The notes under the pieces: generated by a model
What the model saw: only the letters and a program-made list of their open reading frames with translations
What the model was told of the DNA's origin: nothing
Database searches by the model: none
Made by a program: the position numbers and the translations under genes
Assembly: GCA_001931535.1 (NCBI GenBank)
Contig: CP016211.1
Coordinates: 14,089,501-14,153,500 of the forward strand
Length of the DNA: 64,000 nucleotides
Source: Minicystis rosea
GTDB lineage: Bacteria > Myxococcota_A > Polyangia > Polyangiales > Polyangiaceae
Direction: 5' to 3'
Shown here: positions 26,150 to 35,130 of the stretch, in pieces
Numbering within the stretch: position 1 is the stretch's first letter
Layout: each line of letters begins with the position of its first letter

Positions 26150-27831
26150 GACGCCTCCAGCGGTCGGAACAGGCCGAGACCGAAATAGCGCCCGGCGCCG
26201 AGCAGGATCGGGCCGCGCACCTCTTCGTCGAACGTGAGGGCCGCGTGGACGAGCACCCGCGGCGTCTGGCCGGTGTTGAAGGGCGGGAAGTGCCGTGTCT
26301 TGTCGCCTCCCGCGAGCGGCGCGGCCGGTGTGACGACGACGCTCGACGGACGCGGCAGCCCGATGTGCGCGCACGCGCGCGCCACGCTCTCCGACGCCTC
26401 CGCATAGGCTGCCGCCTCCTTGCGCGGATCCTTGGAGCGCAGCTCACCGGGGTTGCGATCGAGCGCGACGGGCGTGGCGCTGGCCCACCAACGCGACGGC
26501 GCGCACCACGTCTCGGCCCGCAGCGTCGCGCGTGTCGCCCGTCCCTCGACGCGCGCCACCCACAGCTCGCCGCTCCGGCCGAGCAGGAGCGGCAGCCGCG
26601 GGATGTCCTCTTCGTCCCCCTGTTCTTCGCGTCGTGCGCGCTCCCATCGATCGAGCGCGTCGTAGACGGCGCGCCGCTCCTCGCGCGTAGCCGCGCGGGG
26701 CAGCACCAGCGCCACGCCGAGGATGGCGCCGTCGGCGTGCTGGTGTCCGACGTTCGGCAGCGGCACGTACGCGACGTGTGGCTGCTCGCTCCGCGCGCCC
26801 TCGGGGCGGTGGCCGGAGAGGATCTCGGGCGCGCCCGGCCCGTGCGCCGCCATCAGCGCGTTGCGCAGCGTACGCGCCACGTAGGCCGCGCGCACCGAGG
26901 GGAGGCGAGCGCCGTCCATGCGCTGGAGGACGATCCAGTCGTCGCCCAGCACCGGCGCCGGCGCCACCTTCGCGGGCGCTGCCGACGGCCGCGTGTAGCG
27001 CTGGAAGGAGGCCGGCATCACCCGGCCGGGCGTGTCGCCCTTCAACGGGTCGGCGTCGTGCATCGCTTCGAGCTGTTCGAGCTGCCCGGCCCCGACCACA
27101 CGCAGCACGACGTCGCGAGGGTCGGGGCGCGCGTCGCTCGCCGCCGGAACCCAGCACGCCGCGGGCGCTTCGTCGCTGAGGCGCAGGCTCACCAGCGACG
27201 ACGAGTGCCCGAGCCTCGCCACCCGGGCTGCGAGCGCATCGAGCGCCGCGCGCTCCGCGGCCGACGGCTCCGCGGCCGGCCACGCGAACACCGCGCGCGG
27301 CGCAGCGGGCGTGACCGACGGGAAGGTCCGCGGCTGTCGCTTGCGGCGCTCGGGCAGGAGCGAGGCTGCCTCGCTCGGCCCGGTCTTCCCCTCCTTGCCG
27401 GCGGGCACGGGCGCGATCGCCTTGCGTGTCGCGTCCGCGAGCTTCGTCTCCGCCTTCGCCAGCGTCTTCTCCGCTGCGGCGAGCACCTTGCCGCCTGCCG
27501 CCCGCGCCTCGTCCCGCGCGCGGCGCGCCTCGTCCCGCGCGGCGGCCTCGTCGTCGAGCGAGCCGACCACGCTCGTGTCGTTCACGGGCACGAAGACGGT
27601 GACCGCGTCCCGATGGCTCGCCTCGGGCGCGTCGATCTCGGGGGCCCCTTGCCGCTCCAGCCATTGCAGCGCGGCCCGTTCTTCCGGCGCCGGTTCGAGC
27701 GCCTCGAAGTGAGCTGCCACGAGCGCCGAGAACAGCCGCGCCGGGTGCGGCGGCCACTCGGCCCGGTCGCGATCGGCGAACGACGTCGCCACGTAGCGCC
27801 CCGTGAGGAACGCCACCTCGATGGCGAACAT
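26137..27831 (-). CDS. csb2: Csb2, Cas5-Cas6 type subunit of I-G Cascade
   Basis: 564 aa from the ATG at 27831, which shares a base with the csb1 stop (TGATG). It begins MFAIEVAFLTGRYVATSF and has WPPHPARLFSALVAAHFE, the Csb2 N-terminal signature. A charged, probably coiled segment rich in Ala/Lys/Glu spans about residues 95-140. The C-terminus ends in a Gly-rich RAMP-like loop (GPILLGAGRYFGLGLFRPL). The protein should cap the crRNA 5' handle and process the repeat RNA. No frameshift is visible. Confidence 0.9.
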   Translation of the reverse strand: MFAIEVAFLTGRYVATSFADRDRAEWPPHPARLFSALVAAHFEALEPAPEERAALQWLERQGAPEIDAPEASHRDAVTVFVPVNDTSVVGSLDDEAAARDEARRARDEARAAGGKVLAAAEKTLAKAETKLADATRKAIAPVPAGKEGKTGPSEAASLLPERRKRQPRTFPSVTPAAPRAVFAWPAAEPSAAERAALDALAARVARLGHSSSLVSLRLSDEAPAACWVPAASDARPDPRDVVLRVVGAGQLEQLEAMHDADPLKGDTPGRVMPASFQRYTRPSAAPAKVAPAPVLGDDWIVLQRMDGARLPSVRAAYVARTLRNALMAAHGPGAPEILSGHRPEGARSEQPHVAYVPLPNVGHQHADGAILGVALVLPRAATREERRAVYDALDRWERARREEQGDEEDIPRLPLLLGRSGELWVARVEGRATRATLRAETWCAPSRWWASATPVALDRNPGELRSKDPRKEAAAYAEASESVARACAHIGLPRPSSVVVTPAAPLAGGDKTRHFPPFNTGQTPRVLVHAALTFDEEVRGPILLGAGRYFGLGLFRPLEASWLR

Positions 27832-29108
27832 CAGCCCTCGCCCTCGTCCTCGCCGCTCGCGGCGACCTCGCGGCTCTTGCGGATCAGGCCCGAGAGCTTG
27901 GGCGCAGGCGTCAGCCACACGGGCGTCGCGTCCCAGCCGAGCCCGTGGTCGCGCGCCTTCTTCTCCGCGGCCGCGAGCAGCGCCGCGGCTTCCGCCTTCG
28001 TCAACGTGAAGCGCATGGGCTCGCCGCCGTCGCGCCCCACCAGCTCGAAGACCAGCGGCTCCTTCGCCACCAGGATCGAGCGCGAACGCAGGTCGTAGTC
28101 GTTCTCCCGCTGGTAGACGATCGCTGCGAGCGCCAGCGCCGCGAGCGCCGTCCTCGCTGCGGTCTCCGCCGCGTCCCGCGACGCGTCCGGGATGCGCTCC
28201 CCCGAAGCGCTCGTCTGGAAGCGCAGTCGCCGGAGCCCCGCGAGCGAGAGCACCGTGGTCTGCACCGCGTGGCTCATCGTCACGCCGCCTGCCTCGGCGT
28301 CGATGCTGGGCGGGATGTTGCCGTGGTTGATGGCCGAGGGAGAGCCCTTCTTGCCGTCACCGCCGCCGCTGCGCGAGAACTCCACCGGCTTCTTCTTGTT
28401 GTCCAGCTCGGCCTCGGCGGGGTTGACGGTCCATTCCTGCGCCGGATCCTTGGCCTTGAAGATGGGCCCAGCCTTCGTCTGGATGCCCGTGGGATCGATG
28501 CGGCTACCCGTCTTCACGCCGAAGGCGACGTCGACCCCGACGATCTCGGAGACGAGGCAGCGCTGGAACTTGGCACCCGCGCCGCCCTTGGGGCCGGTCG
28601 AGTCCCAGACGCCGAAGACGAGCGCGGTCGGGCAGTGCTTGAACATCGCCGTCGCGTGGTTCGGGCGCGCGTCGGTGATCGCCTTGCCGATGGGCGATTG
28701 CCGGAAGGGCTCCTTGCCGAGCAAGCTGTCCCGGAGCAGCGCGTCCGCTATCCGGTGCGGCGCTTGGAGCGCGGTAATCTGCTCCAGATCCTCGATGCCT
28801 TGTTCCTTGGCAAAGTCGACGCCCACGACCGGAAACGCAAGCTCCTTACGGCGCCAGCCATCGAGCAAAGCCTCTTCGAAGCGGTTGGCCTGCGAAGCCA
28901 CGGAGTCGAGCAGAACCGTTTGGATCTCCTTGCCGCCGATGTGGCGGGTCTCTTGCGCGTACTTCGTCGTCGCGTCTCGCTCCTTCAAGTAGGTCGGGGG
29001 AAAGACCTTGTCTCCCGGTCCACCGGCGGGCTCGAGGCGCGTGACGGCGCGAATGGCGGCTGCCCCTGTGATGGCGGCCGTGAGGGAATCGATATCGAGC
29101 GTGCTCAT
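27831..29108 (-). CDS. csb1: Csb1, Cas7-type backbone subunit of I-G Cascade
   Basis: 425 aa. Start ATG at 29108 after a strong AGGAGG site. It shows the GSU0053/Csb1 patterns: LEPAGGPGDKVFPPTY, VLLDSVASQANRFEEAL, ALVFGVWDSTG, QRCLVSEIVG and GNIPPSIDAEAGGVTM. It forms the crRNA-coating filament. First gene of the csb1-csb2-cas3-cas8u2-like operon; all junctions overlap, so expression is coupled. The roughly 700-bp region upstream contains the promoter and a CRISPR-repeat-like sequence. Confidence 0.92.
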   Translation of the reverse strand: MSTLDIDSLTAAITGAAAIRAVTRLEPAGGPGDKVFPPTYLKERDATTKYAQETRHIGGKEIQTVLLDSVASQANRFEEALLDGWRRKELAFPVVGVDFAKEQGIEDLEQITALQAPHRIADALLRDSLLGKEPFRQSPIGKAITDARPNHATAMFKHCPTALVFGVWDSTGPKGGAGAKFQRCLVSEIVGVDVAFGVKTGSRIDPTGIQTKAGPIFKAKDPAQEWTVNPAEAELDNKKKPVEFSRSGGGDGKKGSPSAINHGNIPPSIDAEAGGVTMSHAVQTTVLSLAGLRRLRFQTSASGERIPDASRDAAETAARTALAALALAAIVYQRENDYDLRSRSILVAKEPLVFELVGRDGGEPMRFTLTKAEAAALLAAAEKKARDHGLGWDATPVWLTPAPKLSGLIRKSREVAASGEDEGEG

Positions 29109-29282
29109 GAAACCTCCTGAAGAAGACACAGAACGCAGGCGTCACCCGCCAGAGCGCGGCCCGACGTATTGGGCGGCACGGAGGGTAGTGGGCATCCGAA
29201 AACGCCGGCAGCGCCCGCAGGCACAGCGAGCGGCGGCGGTCGGATGCTGATGTACCGAATCAGGCGCTACTGCGAAGGAATC

Positions 29283-29298
29283 GCTTCAATGGTGCCGA
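29283..29298 (-). promoter_or_regulatory. CRISPR-repeat-like sequence upstream of csb1
   Basis: On the minus strand the bases end in CCATTGAAGC, the last 10 nt of the CRISPR repeat, and match 14 of the 3'-terminal 16 repeat positions; the 5' half of the repeat is not conserved. It lies about 175 bp upstream of csb1 in the same orientation as the operon. It may be a regulatory crRNA-like (CreR-type) element or a leftover of a lost array. Confidence 0.45.
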
Positions 29299-29659
29299 CG
29301 CGCCGCCGTTCGTCGACCACCCTATCACACGCGCTATGGCGGCAAATCGACCTGAATTCCGAGACATACGAAGCCGATCTTGAGAAATGCTCGAATCTGC
29401 CACCCCGATCTGCGGAAACGGTTGTTCATGGCGCCTTTGGATAAGACGCAAGGAGCGGCGGGTCAACAGGACGATGTTCGATTCATTCGCAGTAGCTCCT
29501 GGCTCATCTTGGGACTCGGTGGGGACCGTCCCCACGGCCAACTGCCGCCCGCCGTCTTTGGCGCCCACTCACGGTGGTCGCTGCTCGTGTCCGGTCATGA
29601 CGCCGACACGCGTTGTTTCCCGGCCTCCCCGTCTCCGTCACCACTCGAACACCCCACAC

Positions 29660-29763
29660 CCCACCTTCAGGTGGGCATCCTCGTCGCCGAGTGTCGCGAC
29701 CCCCCACCCGCGGGTGGGGGTCAACGTCACTGAGTGAGCCGCCCCCCCACCCGCGGGTGGGGG
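29660..29763. repeat. Cluster of three GC-rich palindromes
   Basis: Two perfect 20-bp palindromes CCCCCACCCGCGGGTGGGGG stand at 29701-29720 and 29744-29763, each followed within a few bases by a CGTCACT motif. A related hairpin CCCACCT-TC-AGGTGGG lies at 29660-29675. They are downstream of the next gene (minus strand) and may terminate it; their repetition suggests a small repeat family. Confidence 0.6.
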
Positions 29764-29821
29764 CAGCGTCACTCCCAGCCAAGCCAACCTGTGTTTGGGT
29801 GGACTTGTGTCCTACGTCGGC

Positions 29822-30604
29822 TCACTTCCCTGGAGCCGGCGGATCGGCGGGCTTTTCGGCGGCCTCCTTCGCCCGGGCGGCGGCGAGGCTTTCTCTGGCG
29901 CGCTCGTCGGCCTTCTTCTCCGTGGAGCGGAGCAGATCGAAGAGCAGCGCGTCCTTGTCCGCGGGCAGCTCCGCCAATTCGGCGTTGGCCACCAGCGCGT
30001 TCACCACGCGGACCCATGCGAGGCGCGCTTTGCTCAGCGCGCCGGCCTGGGTCGCGGCGTTTTCGATCGTCGCGCGCTTCGCCTCCAGCTCGCCGAGCTT
30101 GCCGCCGAGGCCGATCAGCTCGTCGAGGTACACCGTGAGGGGCTTCGCATTCGGGCCCGAGCCGATCGGAACGGCGTCCGTCTTGGTGCGGACCTCGGGC
30201 GTCATCCGATCCGCGAGCGCCGCAGCCTGCCCCGCCTCGGCCGCATAGGATTTGAGCTGGCTTTGCAGCCCCTCCGGCAAGAGGAAGTCACGCAACGCGA
30301 TCTGCGCCGCGCCCTCGCTGCCGCCGAGCAGCTCGGCCAGCGCCGTGAGCGTCCCGAAGGCGCCGCGGATGATGGCGTCGTGACGCACATCGAGCCGCCC
30401 TTCTTCGTCGATGATCTCCGCAAGGGCCTTGTTGGCCACCGGCTGACCCGCTTTGAGCAGCGCCGTGTGAACCGTTTCGAGCCGCGGCGCGGAGCCGGCG
30501 AGCTCCGTGACCGAGAGTAACGCTGCGTTGACGTCGCTCCCCTGAGCCAGCCAGGTCCCCGAGATCAGCAGCATCTCGGGCGTCTGCAGATTCTTGATCG
30601 CCAT
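29822..30604 (-). CDS. Hypothetical helical protein between cas operon and array
   Basis: 260 aa from the ATG at 30604, preceded by GGAGG on the minus strand. It is mostly helical, without signal peptide or membrane segment; the C-terminus is an Ala/Lys/Glu-rich probable coiled coil ending PADPPAPGK. I do not recognise a family. It separates the effector operon from the adaptation remnant and the array. It may be inserted cargo or an unrelated neighbour; an anti-CRISPR or accessory role has no evidence. Confidence 0.65.
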   Translation of the reverse strand: MAIKNLQTPEMLLISGTWLAQGSDVNAALLSVTELAGSAPRLETVHTALLKAGQPVANKALAEIIDEEGRLDVRHDAIIRGAFGTLTALAELLGGSEGAAQIALRDFLLPEGLQSQLKSYAAEAGQAAALADRMTPEVRTKTDAVPIGSGPNAKPLTVYLDELIGLGGKLGELEAKRATIENAATQAGALSKARLAWVRVVNALVANAELAELPADKDALLFDLLRSTEKKADERARESLAAARAKEAAEKPADPPAPGK

Positions 30605-30667
30605 CCCAACCCTCCAACCCCCCACGCCTTCGACGGATGTCGCCGAGGCCCACTGTCACACGTAGCT

Positions 30668-30787
30668 GATTGAACCGTGCTCCTCAAGGCTTCGTGTCCG
30701 CGGCGTATCGAGATGTGGAGTGCACCCGATGGAGCCGTGCTCCTCGAGGCCCCGTGTCCGCGACGGCTCGGAGATGTGCATCGGTAT
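30668..30787. repeat. Imperfect tandem duplication, 60-bp period
   Basis: Units 30668-30727 and 30728-30787 share CCGTGCTCCTC, GTGTCCGCG and GAGATGTG in register, with scattered differences. No coding role is apparent. They lie just upstream of the cas4-cas1 remnant. Confidence 0.6.
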
Positions 30788-30891
30788 CTCATCCTGCCCG
30801 GGAGCCTCCATGCGTACGACTACGCATCCACTCCACCGCCGCGCCTCCGTAGCCTGCGCTTTTCGACAGCCCGCGCGCCGGACGAGGTCTC

Positions 30892-31247
30892 GTGACGACA
30901 GTGGGTGGATCCGCGCCGCCGGAGCTCGTGCCGGCGCGGATGATCAACGAGGTCCTCTACTGCGAGCGCCTGTGTCACCTCGAGTGGGCGCAGGGCGAGT
31001 TCGAGGACAATGCATTCACCGTCGAAGGCGCGCCGTGCACCGCCGGGCGGATGTGCCAGGCTGCGCGCTGCCGAAGGGCCGGAAGGCGATCCTGGAAGCA
31101 TACGCGCGCCACATGGACCAGCTCGTGACCCACCCGGTCTTCGGCTACCGCATCAGCTACCGTCGGGTGCTGGAGGTGCAGGCTCGATTGCTGGGGCGGG
31201 TGCTCGTGGGGGAGCTCTCTGGATATCCCGCGTTCCGGACGCGCTGA
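30892..31247 (+). pseudogene. cas4-cas1: Truncated cas4-cas1 fusion gene
   Basis: The GTG at 30892 opens a frame starting as Cas4 of I-G Cas4-Cas1 fusions (ELVPARMINEVLYCERLCHLE, with the first cluster Cys) and the FEDNAFTVEG segment. After about 45 residues the similarity stops; a second frame then carries the end of Cas1, HPVFGYRISYRRVLEVQARL followed by LLGRVLVGELSGYPAFRTR and a stop. Intact fusions are roughly 1.6-1.7 kb, so most of the Cas4 domain and the Cas1 active site are deleted and the frame is shifted near 31040-31070. Spacer acquisition from this locus should be lost unless another Cas1 acts in trans. Confidence 0.8.
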
Positions 31248-31284
31248 GCCCGGGAGACGGAGACAGAGGGGGAGAGGGGAAGCG

Positions 31285-31383
31285 ATGCGGCACATGTGGG
31301 AGCGGGGACAGGAGCACGACCCGCGGGGCGAACCGAGCTTTCGGGTGTGGGGGGACGCGCGGGCCGTGTGGGTCGCAAGATGA
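31285..31383 (+). pseudogene. Possible cas2 vestige (32 codons)
   Basis: A short frame starting MRHMW with a good ribosome site (GGGGGAGAGGGG) lies 37 bp after the cas1 remnant, where cas2 normally follows. Cas2 proteins of this type usually begin MRH, but the rest shows no similarity. It could equally be a chance frame. Confidence 0.25.
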
Positions 31384-31592
31384 AGGAAGGCCCAAGGGCG
31401 TCCGCTTGCGAGCACCTCGGTGACGCGTTCACCCGGGGGCGCTCGCAACGCGGGTAGATGTTTGAAATATATATGAATTTGAGTGGGGGAGGAGGGCGAG
31501 GGGCCCGCTCTGGGGGGCGCGGGATGCCGCCCGGAAGGGGCGCTCGCGACGGGGGAGTAAGTGCAGGATGTTGTTGGTAGATGGCGAGAGCC
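31384..31592 (+). promoter_or_regulatory. Probable CRISPR leader
   Basis: The segment between the adaptation remnant and the first repeat contains the only AT-rich patch nearby (about 31455-31486, including GAAATATATATGAATTTG). Together with the ATTGAAGC 3' end of the plus-strand repeat this suggests that the array is transcribed left to right from here. No experimental orientation evidence. Confidence 0.55.
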
Positions 31593-34500
31593 CTATCCGC
31601 CGGTGAAAGCCGGCGGCTCCATTGAAGCCCCGATCGCTTCGCCGCGATGATGATCTCGGCGCGGCGCCTATCCGCCGGTGAAACCCGGCGGCTCCATTGA
31701 AGCTCGTCGGCGCCGAGGCCCATGCCGCCGCTGATCTGCTCTATCCGCCGGTGATAGCCGGTGGCTCCATGGAACCGTCGCACCTGCCGCGGCTCGCCAC
31801 GCAGACCGACCTATCCGCCGGAGAAAGCCGGCGGATCCATTGAAGCAGCGTTGGGATCGCGAGGTCCGTCAGCGTGTAGACCTATCCGCTGGTGATAGCC
31901 GGCGGCTCCATTGAAGCGCGTGATCGACGCGGGAGGGCCCACGGTGCGGGCCGACGTCTGTCCACCGACGGATCCATTGAAGCACCGGGCCCACGCACCA
32001 CGCCTCAGCAATGATGATCTATCCGCCGGTGAAAGCCGGCGGCTCCATTGAAGCGCGCCGTCGAGCGGGTGGAGCCTGACGCCCATGCGCGACTATCCGC
32101 CGGTGAAAGCCGGCGGATCCATTGAAGCAGGATCTTGTCCACCGCCTCCGCCAGGCCCTTGATGCTATCCGCCGGTGAAAGCCGGCGGCTCCATTGAAGC
32201 ACCTTCCCGAAGCCGCCGGCCCACCAGCGCCCCGCGGCCTATCCGCCGGTGAAAGCCGGCGGCTCCATTGAAGCACCGCGAACTTCGGGCCGACGAAGAT
32301 TCCTTTCGGCGGCTATCCGCCGGAGAAAGCTGGCGGCTCCATTGAAGCAAGTCGAAGGCGTTGCGGATGTTGATCGCCGCGGTGAACCTCTATCCGCCGG
32401 TGAAAGCCGGCGGCTCCATTGAAGTCCGGTGGTGAACGTCCCGGAGCTCGCTTCCGTGCCCGAGGCTATCCGCCGGAGAAAGCCGGCGGCTCCATTGAAG
32501 CAAGGAAGGCTACTTCAAGCACGTCTTCGTCTACCCGCCTATCCGCCGGTGAAAGCCGGCGGCTCCATTGAAGCCACTGCTCACCCGCGCGCTGCTGCGC
32601 CGCGGCGAGGAGCTATCCGCCGGTGAAAGCCGGCGGCTCCATTGAAGCGTGGTGCCTTCCGGGACGAACACGATATCGCCCGCGACGACTATCCGCCGGT
32701 GAAAACCGGCGGCTCCATTGAAGCTCGTCCTTCTTCGCGCCAGTCGTTGCACTATCCGCCGGTGAAAGCCGGCGGCTCCATTGAAGCTAGACTGCCGCCG
32801 CGATGCCGGCGCCCGCGAGCAGGGCCTATCCGCCGGTGAAAGCCGGCGGCTCCATTGAAGCCTCCTGGTGAGCTTCGCCCACGGCTCGCTCAGCGCCTTG
32901 CTATCCGCCGGTGAAAGCCGGCGGCTCCATTGAAGCGCGGTGCCGTCGACGCCTGCGCCCGCGTTGAGCGTCGCTATCCGCCGGTGAAAGCCGGCGGCTC
33001 CATTGAAGCAACGGCTGGGCGACGTTCCACTTCGTGCGGGGGTGAGAGCTATCCGCCGGTGAAAGCCGGCGGCTCCATTGAAGCAGCTCGCCGAGCAACT
33101 TGATAGCACCACCGCCGAGCTATCCGCCGGTGAAAGCCGGCGGCTCCATTGAAGCACGGGACGGCACCCCCAAAGGGGCGAACTCATGTCCCTATCCGCC
33201 GGTGAAAGCCGGCGACTCCATTGAAGCCTCACGGTCGAGCCGCTACGAACGAAGGCCGCCGACCTATCCGCCGGTGAAAGCCGGCGGCTCCATTGAAGCG
33301 GCCCTCACCAAAACTGGCGCGTACCTGGCCAACGCCTATCCGCCGGTGAAAGCCGGCGGCTCCATTGAAGCCTCGGCGACACATGCCCCGCGGCGCGCGG
33401 GCGCGGAGGTCTATCCGCCGGTGAAAGCCGGCGGCTCCATTGAAGCACCGCGCGCATCAGCACGCGCGATCCGGACCGCTTCGACTATCCGCCGGTGAAA
33501 GCCGGCGGCTCCATTGAAGCTCCACGACGGCGCGATTCCCTTCGGCCACTGGCCGCTATCCGCCGGTGAAAGCCGGCGGCTCCATTGAAGCCAGCCGGTC
33601 TTCGACGCGCTGGAGAAGCTCCCACGGCTATCCGCCGGTGAAAGCCGGCGGCTCCATTGAAGCGCGTACGATCTCGATGCTGGCAACCTGACCCGCGGCC
33701 CTATCCGCCGGTGAAAGCCGGCGGCTCCATTGAAGCATCATGAGCGAGAGCGGCTATCTCCAGATCAACGTGGCGCCTATCCGCCGGTGAAAGCCGGCGG
33801 CTCCATTGAAGCCGGATGCTCAGGTCTCCGGCACGCAGGTCGGCGTTGCTATCCGCCGGTGAAAGCCGGCGGCTCCATTGAAGCTGGCGCTCGGTCCTAC
33901 ACTCGCACTGACTCCACGACGTGAGCTATCCGACGGTGGAAGCCGGCGGCTTCATTGAAGCTACCGAGACTGACACCGCATGGCCTTCGTCACCTATCTA
34001 TCCGCCGGTGAAAGCCGGCGGCTCCATTGAAGCCTCGTCCTGAAAAACGGGGTCACGAACGCCAACGGCACTATCCGCCGGTGAAAGCCGGCGGCTCCAT
34101 TGAAGCTGGCGCCATGTGCTTCCACGCTTCAAGGAGGCAAGACCTATCCGCCGGTGAAAGCCGGCGGCTCCATTGAAGCCCGTCGGCCATGCCGAGGTAC
34201 ATGTCCTGCGGCGGAAGCTATCCGCCGGTGAAAGCCGGCGGCTCCATTGAAGCCCGACGGCGTGGCGGTCTCCCACGCTGCACGGTTGGCGTCTATCCGC
34301 CGGTGAAAGCCGGCGGCTCCATTGAAGCGTCCACACGAGCTCGCCGAGATGCACGACCTCGGCTATCCGCCGGTGAAAGCCGGCGGCTCCATTGAAGCTC
34401 TTCGCCGCCTCTCTCGACCTCGACGTGAAAGCGAGGCTATCCGCCGGCGAAAGCAGGCGGCTCCATTGAAGCCCGACGGCGTGGCGGTACTGCAGCGGTA

Positions 34501-35120
34501 GGCGCTTCCAGCTATCCGCTGGTGAAAGCCGGCGGCTCCATTGAAGCTCGTGGCGCACCGGCTCCCAGGTGACCGCGACACCACTATCCGCCGGTGAAAG
34601 CCGGCGGCTCCATTGAAGCTACAGGGTGACGGCGGAGGCCGGCGTGGTCGCCGCGGCTATCCGCGGGTGAAAGCCGGCGGCTCCATTGAAGCCTGCGCGA
34701 CGTCCTGGAACGTGACTCGCTCGACCATGACCTATCCGCCGGTGAAAGCCGGCGGCCCCATTGAAGCAGCTCGTTCGAGCTCACGTAGCGGGTAGGGGCG
34801 GGCTATCCGCCGGTGAAAGCCGGCGGATCCATTGAAGCAAGACGGCCGAGGATGTCGAGAAGGCCGGCGCGCCCTATCTTATCCGCCGGTGAAGCCGGCG
34901 GCTCCATTGAAGCCAGGCCGCTGGCGATCTCCTCGTCGCCCTCATCCGCTATCCGCCGGTGAAAGCCGGCGGCTCCATTGAAGCCACTGCGGCGAGGACG
35001 GCGTCTACACGAGCCTCGCCCTCCTATCCGCCGGAGAAAGCCGGCGGCTCCATTGAAGCGGCACGAGCCACACGTCGGCCTCGCGCGGGTTGAAGTCTAT
35101 CCGCCGGAGAAAGCCGGCGG
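31593..35120 (+). CRISPR. CRISPR array, 49 recognisable 36-bp repeats, 48 spacers (type I-G)
   Basis: The consensus repeat begins CTATCCGCCGG, has a loop TGAAAG or GTGAAAG, then CCGGCGG and ends CTCCATTGAAGC; CCGCCGG and CCGGCGG form a 7-bp stem. The conserved ATTGAAGC would be the 8-nt 5' handle. Spacers are mostly 34-41 bp; one, at 32725-32751, is only 27 bp. Degenerate repeats lie at both ends: units at 31668, 31741, 31811, 31882 and a truncated one at about 31958-31983 on the left, and 34657, 34732, 34803, 34878, 35024 and a truncated one at 35097-35120 on the right; 33926 and 34437 are altered inside. The units from 32752 to 33884 are nearly all perfect. Confidence 0.97.
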
Positions 35121-35130
35121 CACTCCAGAG

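Larger units (their letters stand above)
29109..29821. other. Promoter region of the cas operon and palindrome-rich spacer
   Basis: No gene recognised in 713 bp. Near csb1 there is an inverted pair GCATCCGA/TCGGATGC about 40 bp apart (29192-29251). The right part contains GC-rich palindromes, listed separately. Confidence 0.5.

Noticed and set aside
29192..29251. Guide-target pair for the repeat-like element upstream of csb1
   Set aside because: The only match is an 8-bp inverted pair far from the handle, so seed pairing is not supported.
29701..29763. Second small CRISPR array
   Set aside because: Only two clear palindromic copies, spacing too short and the intervening sequence partly shared; no cas gene link.
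31593..35120. Short frames inside the array encoding YPPVKAGGSIEA-type peptides
   Set aside because: They are translations of the CRISPR repeat itself, not genes.
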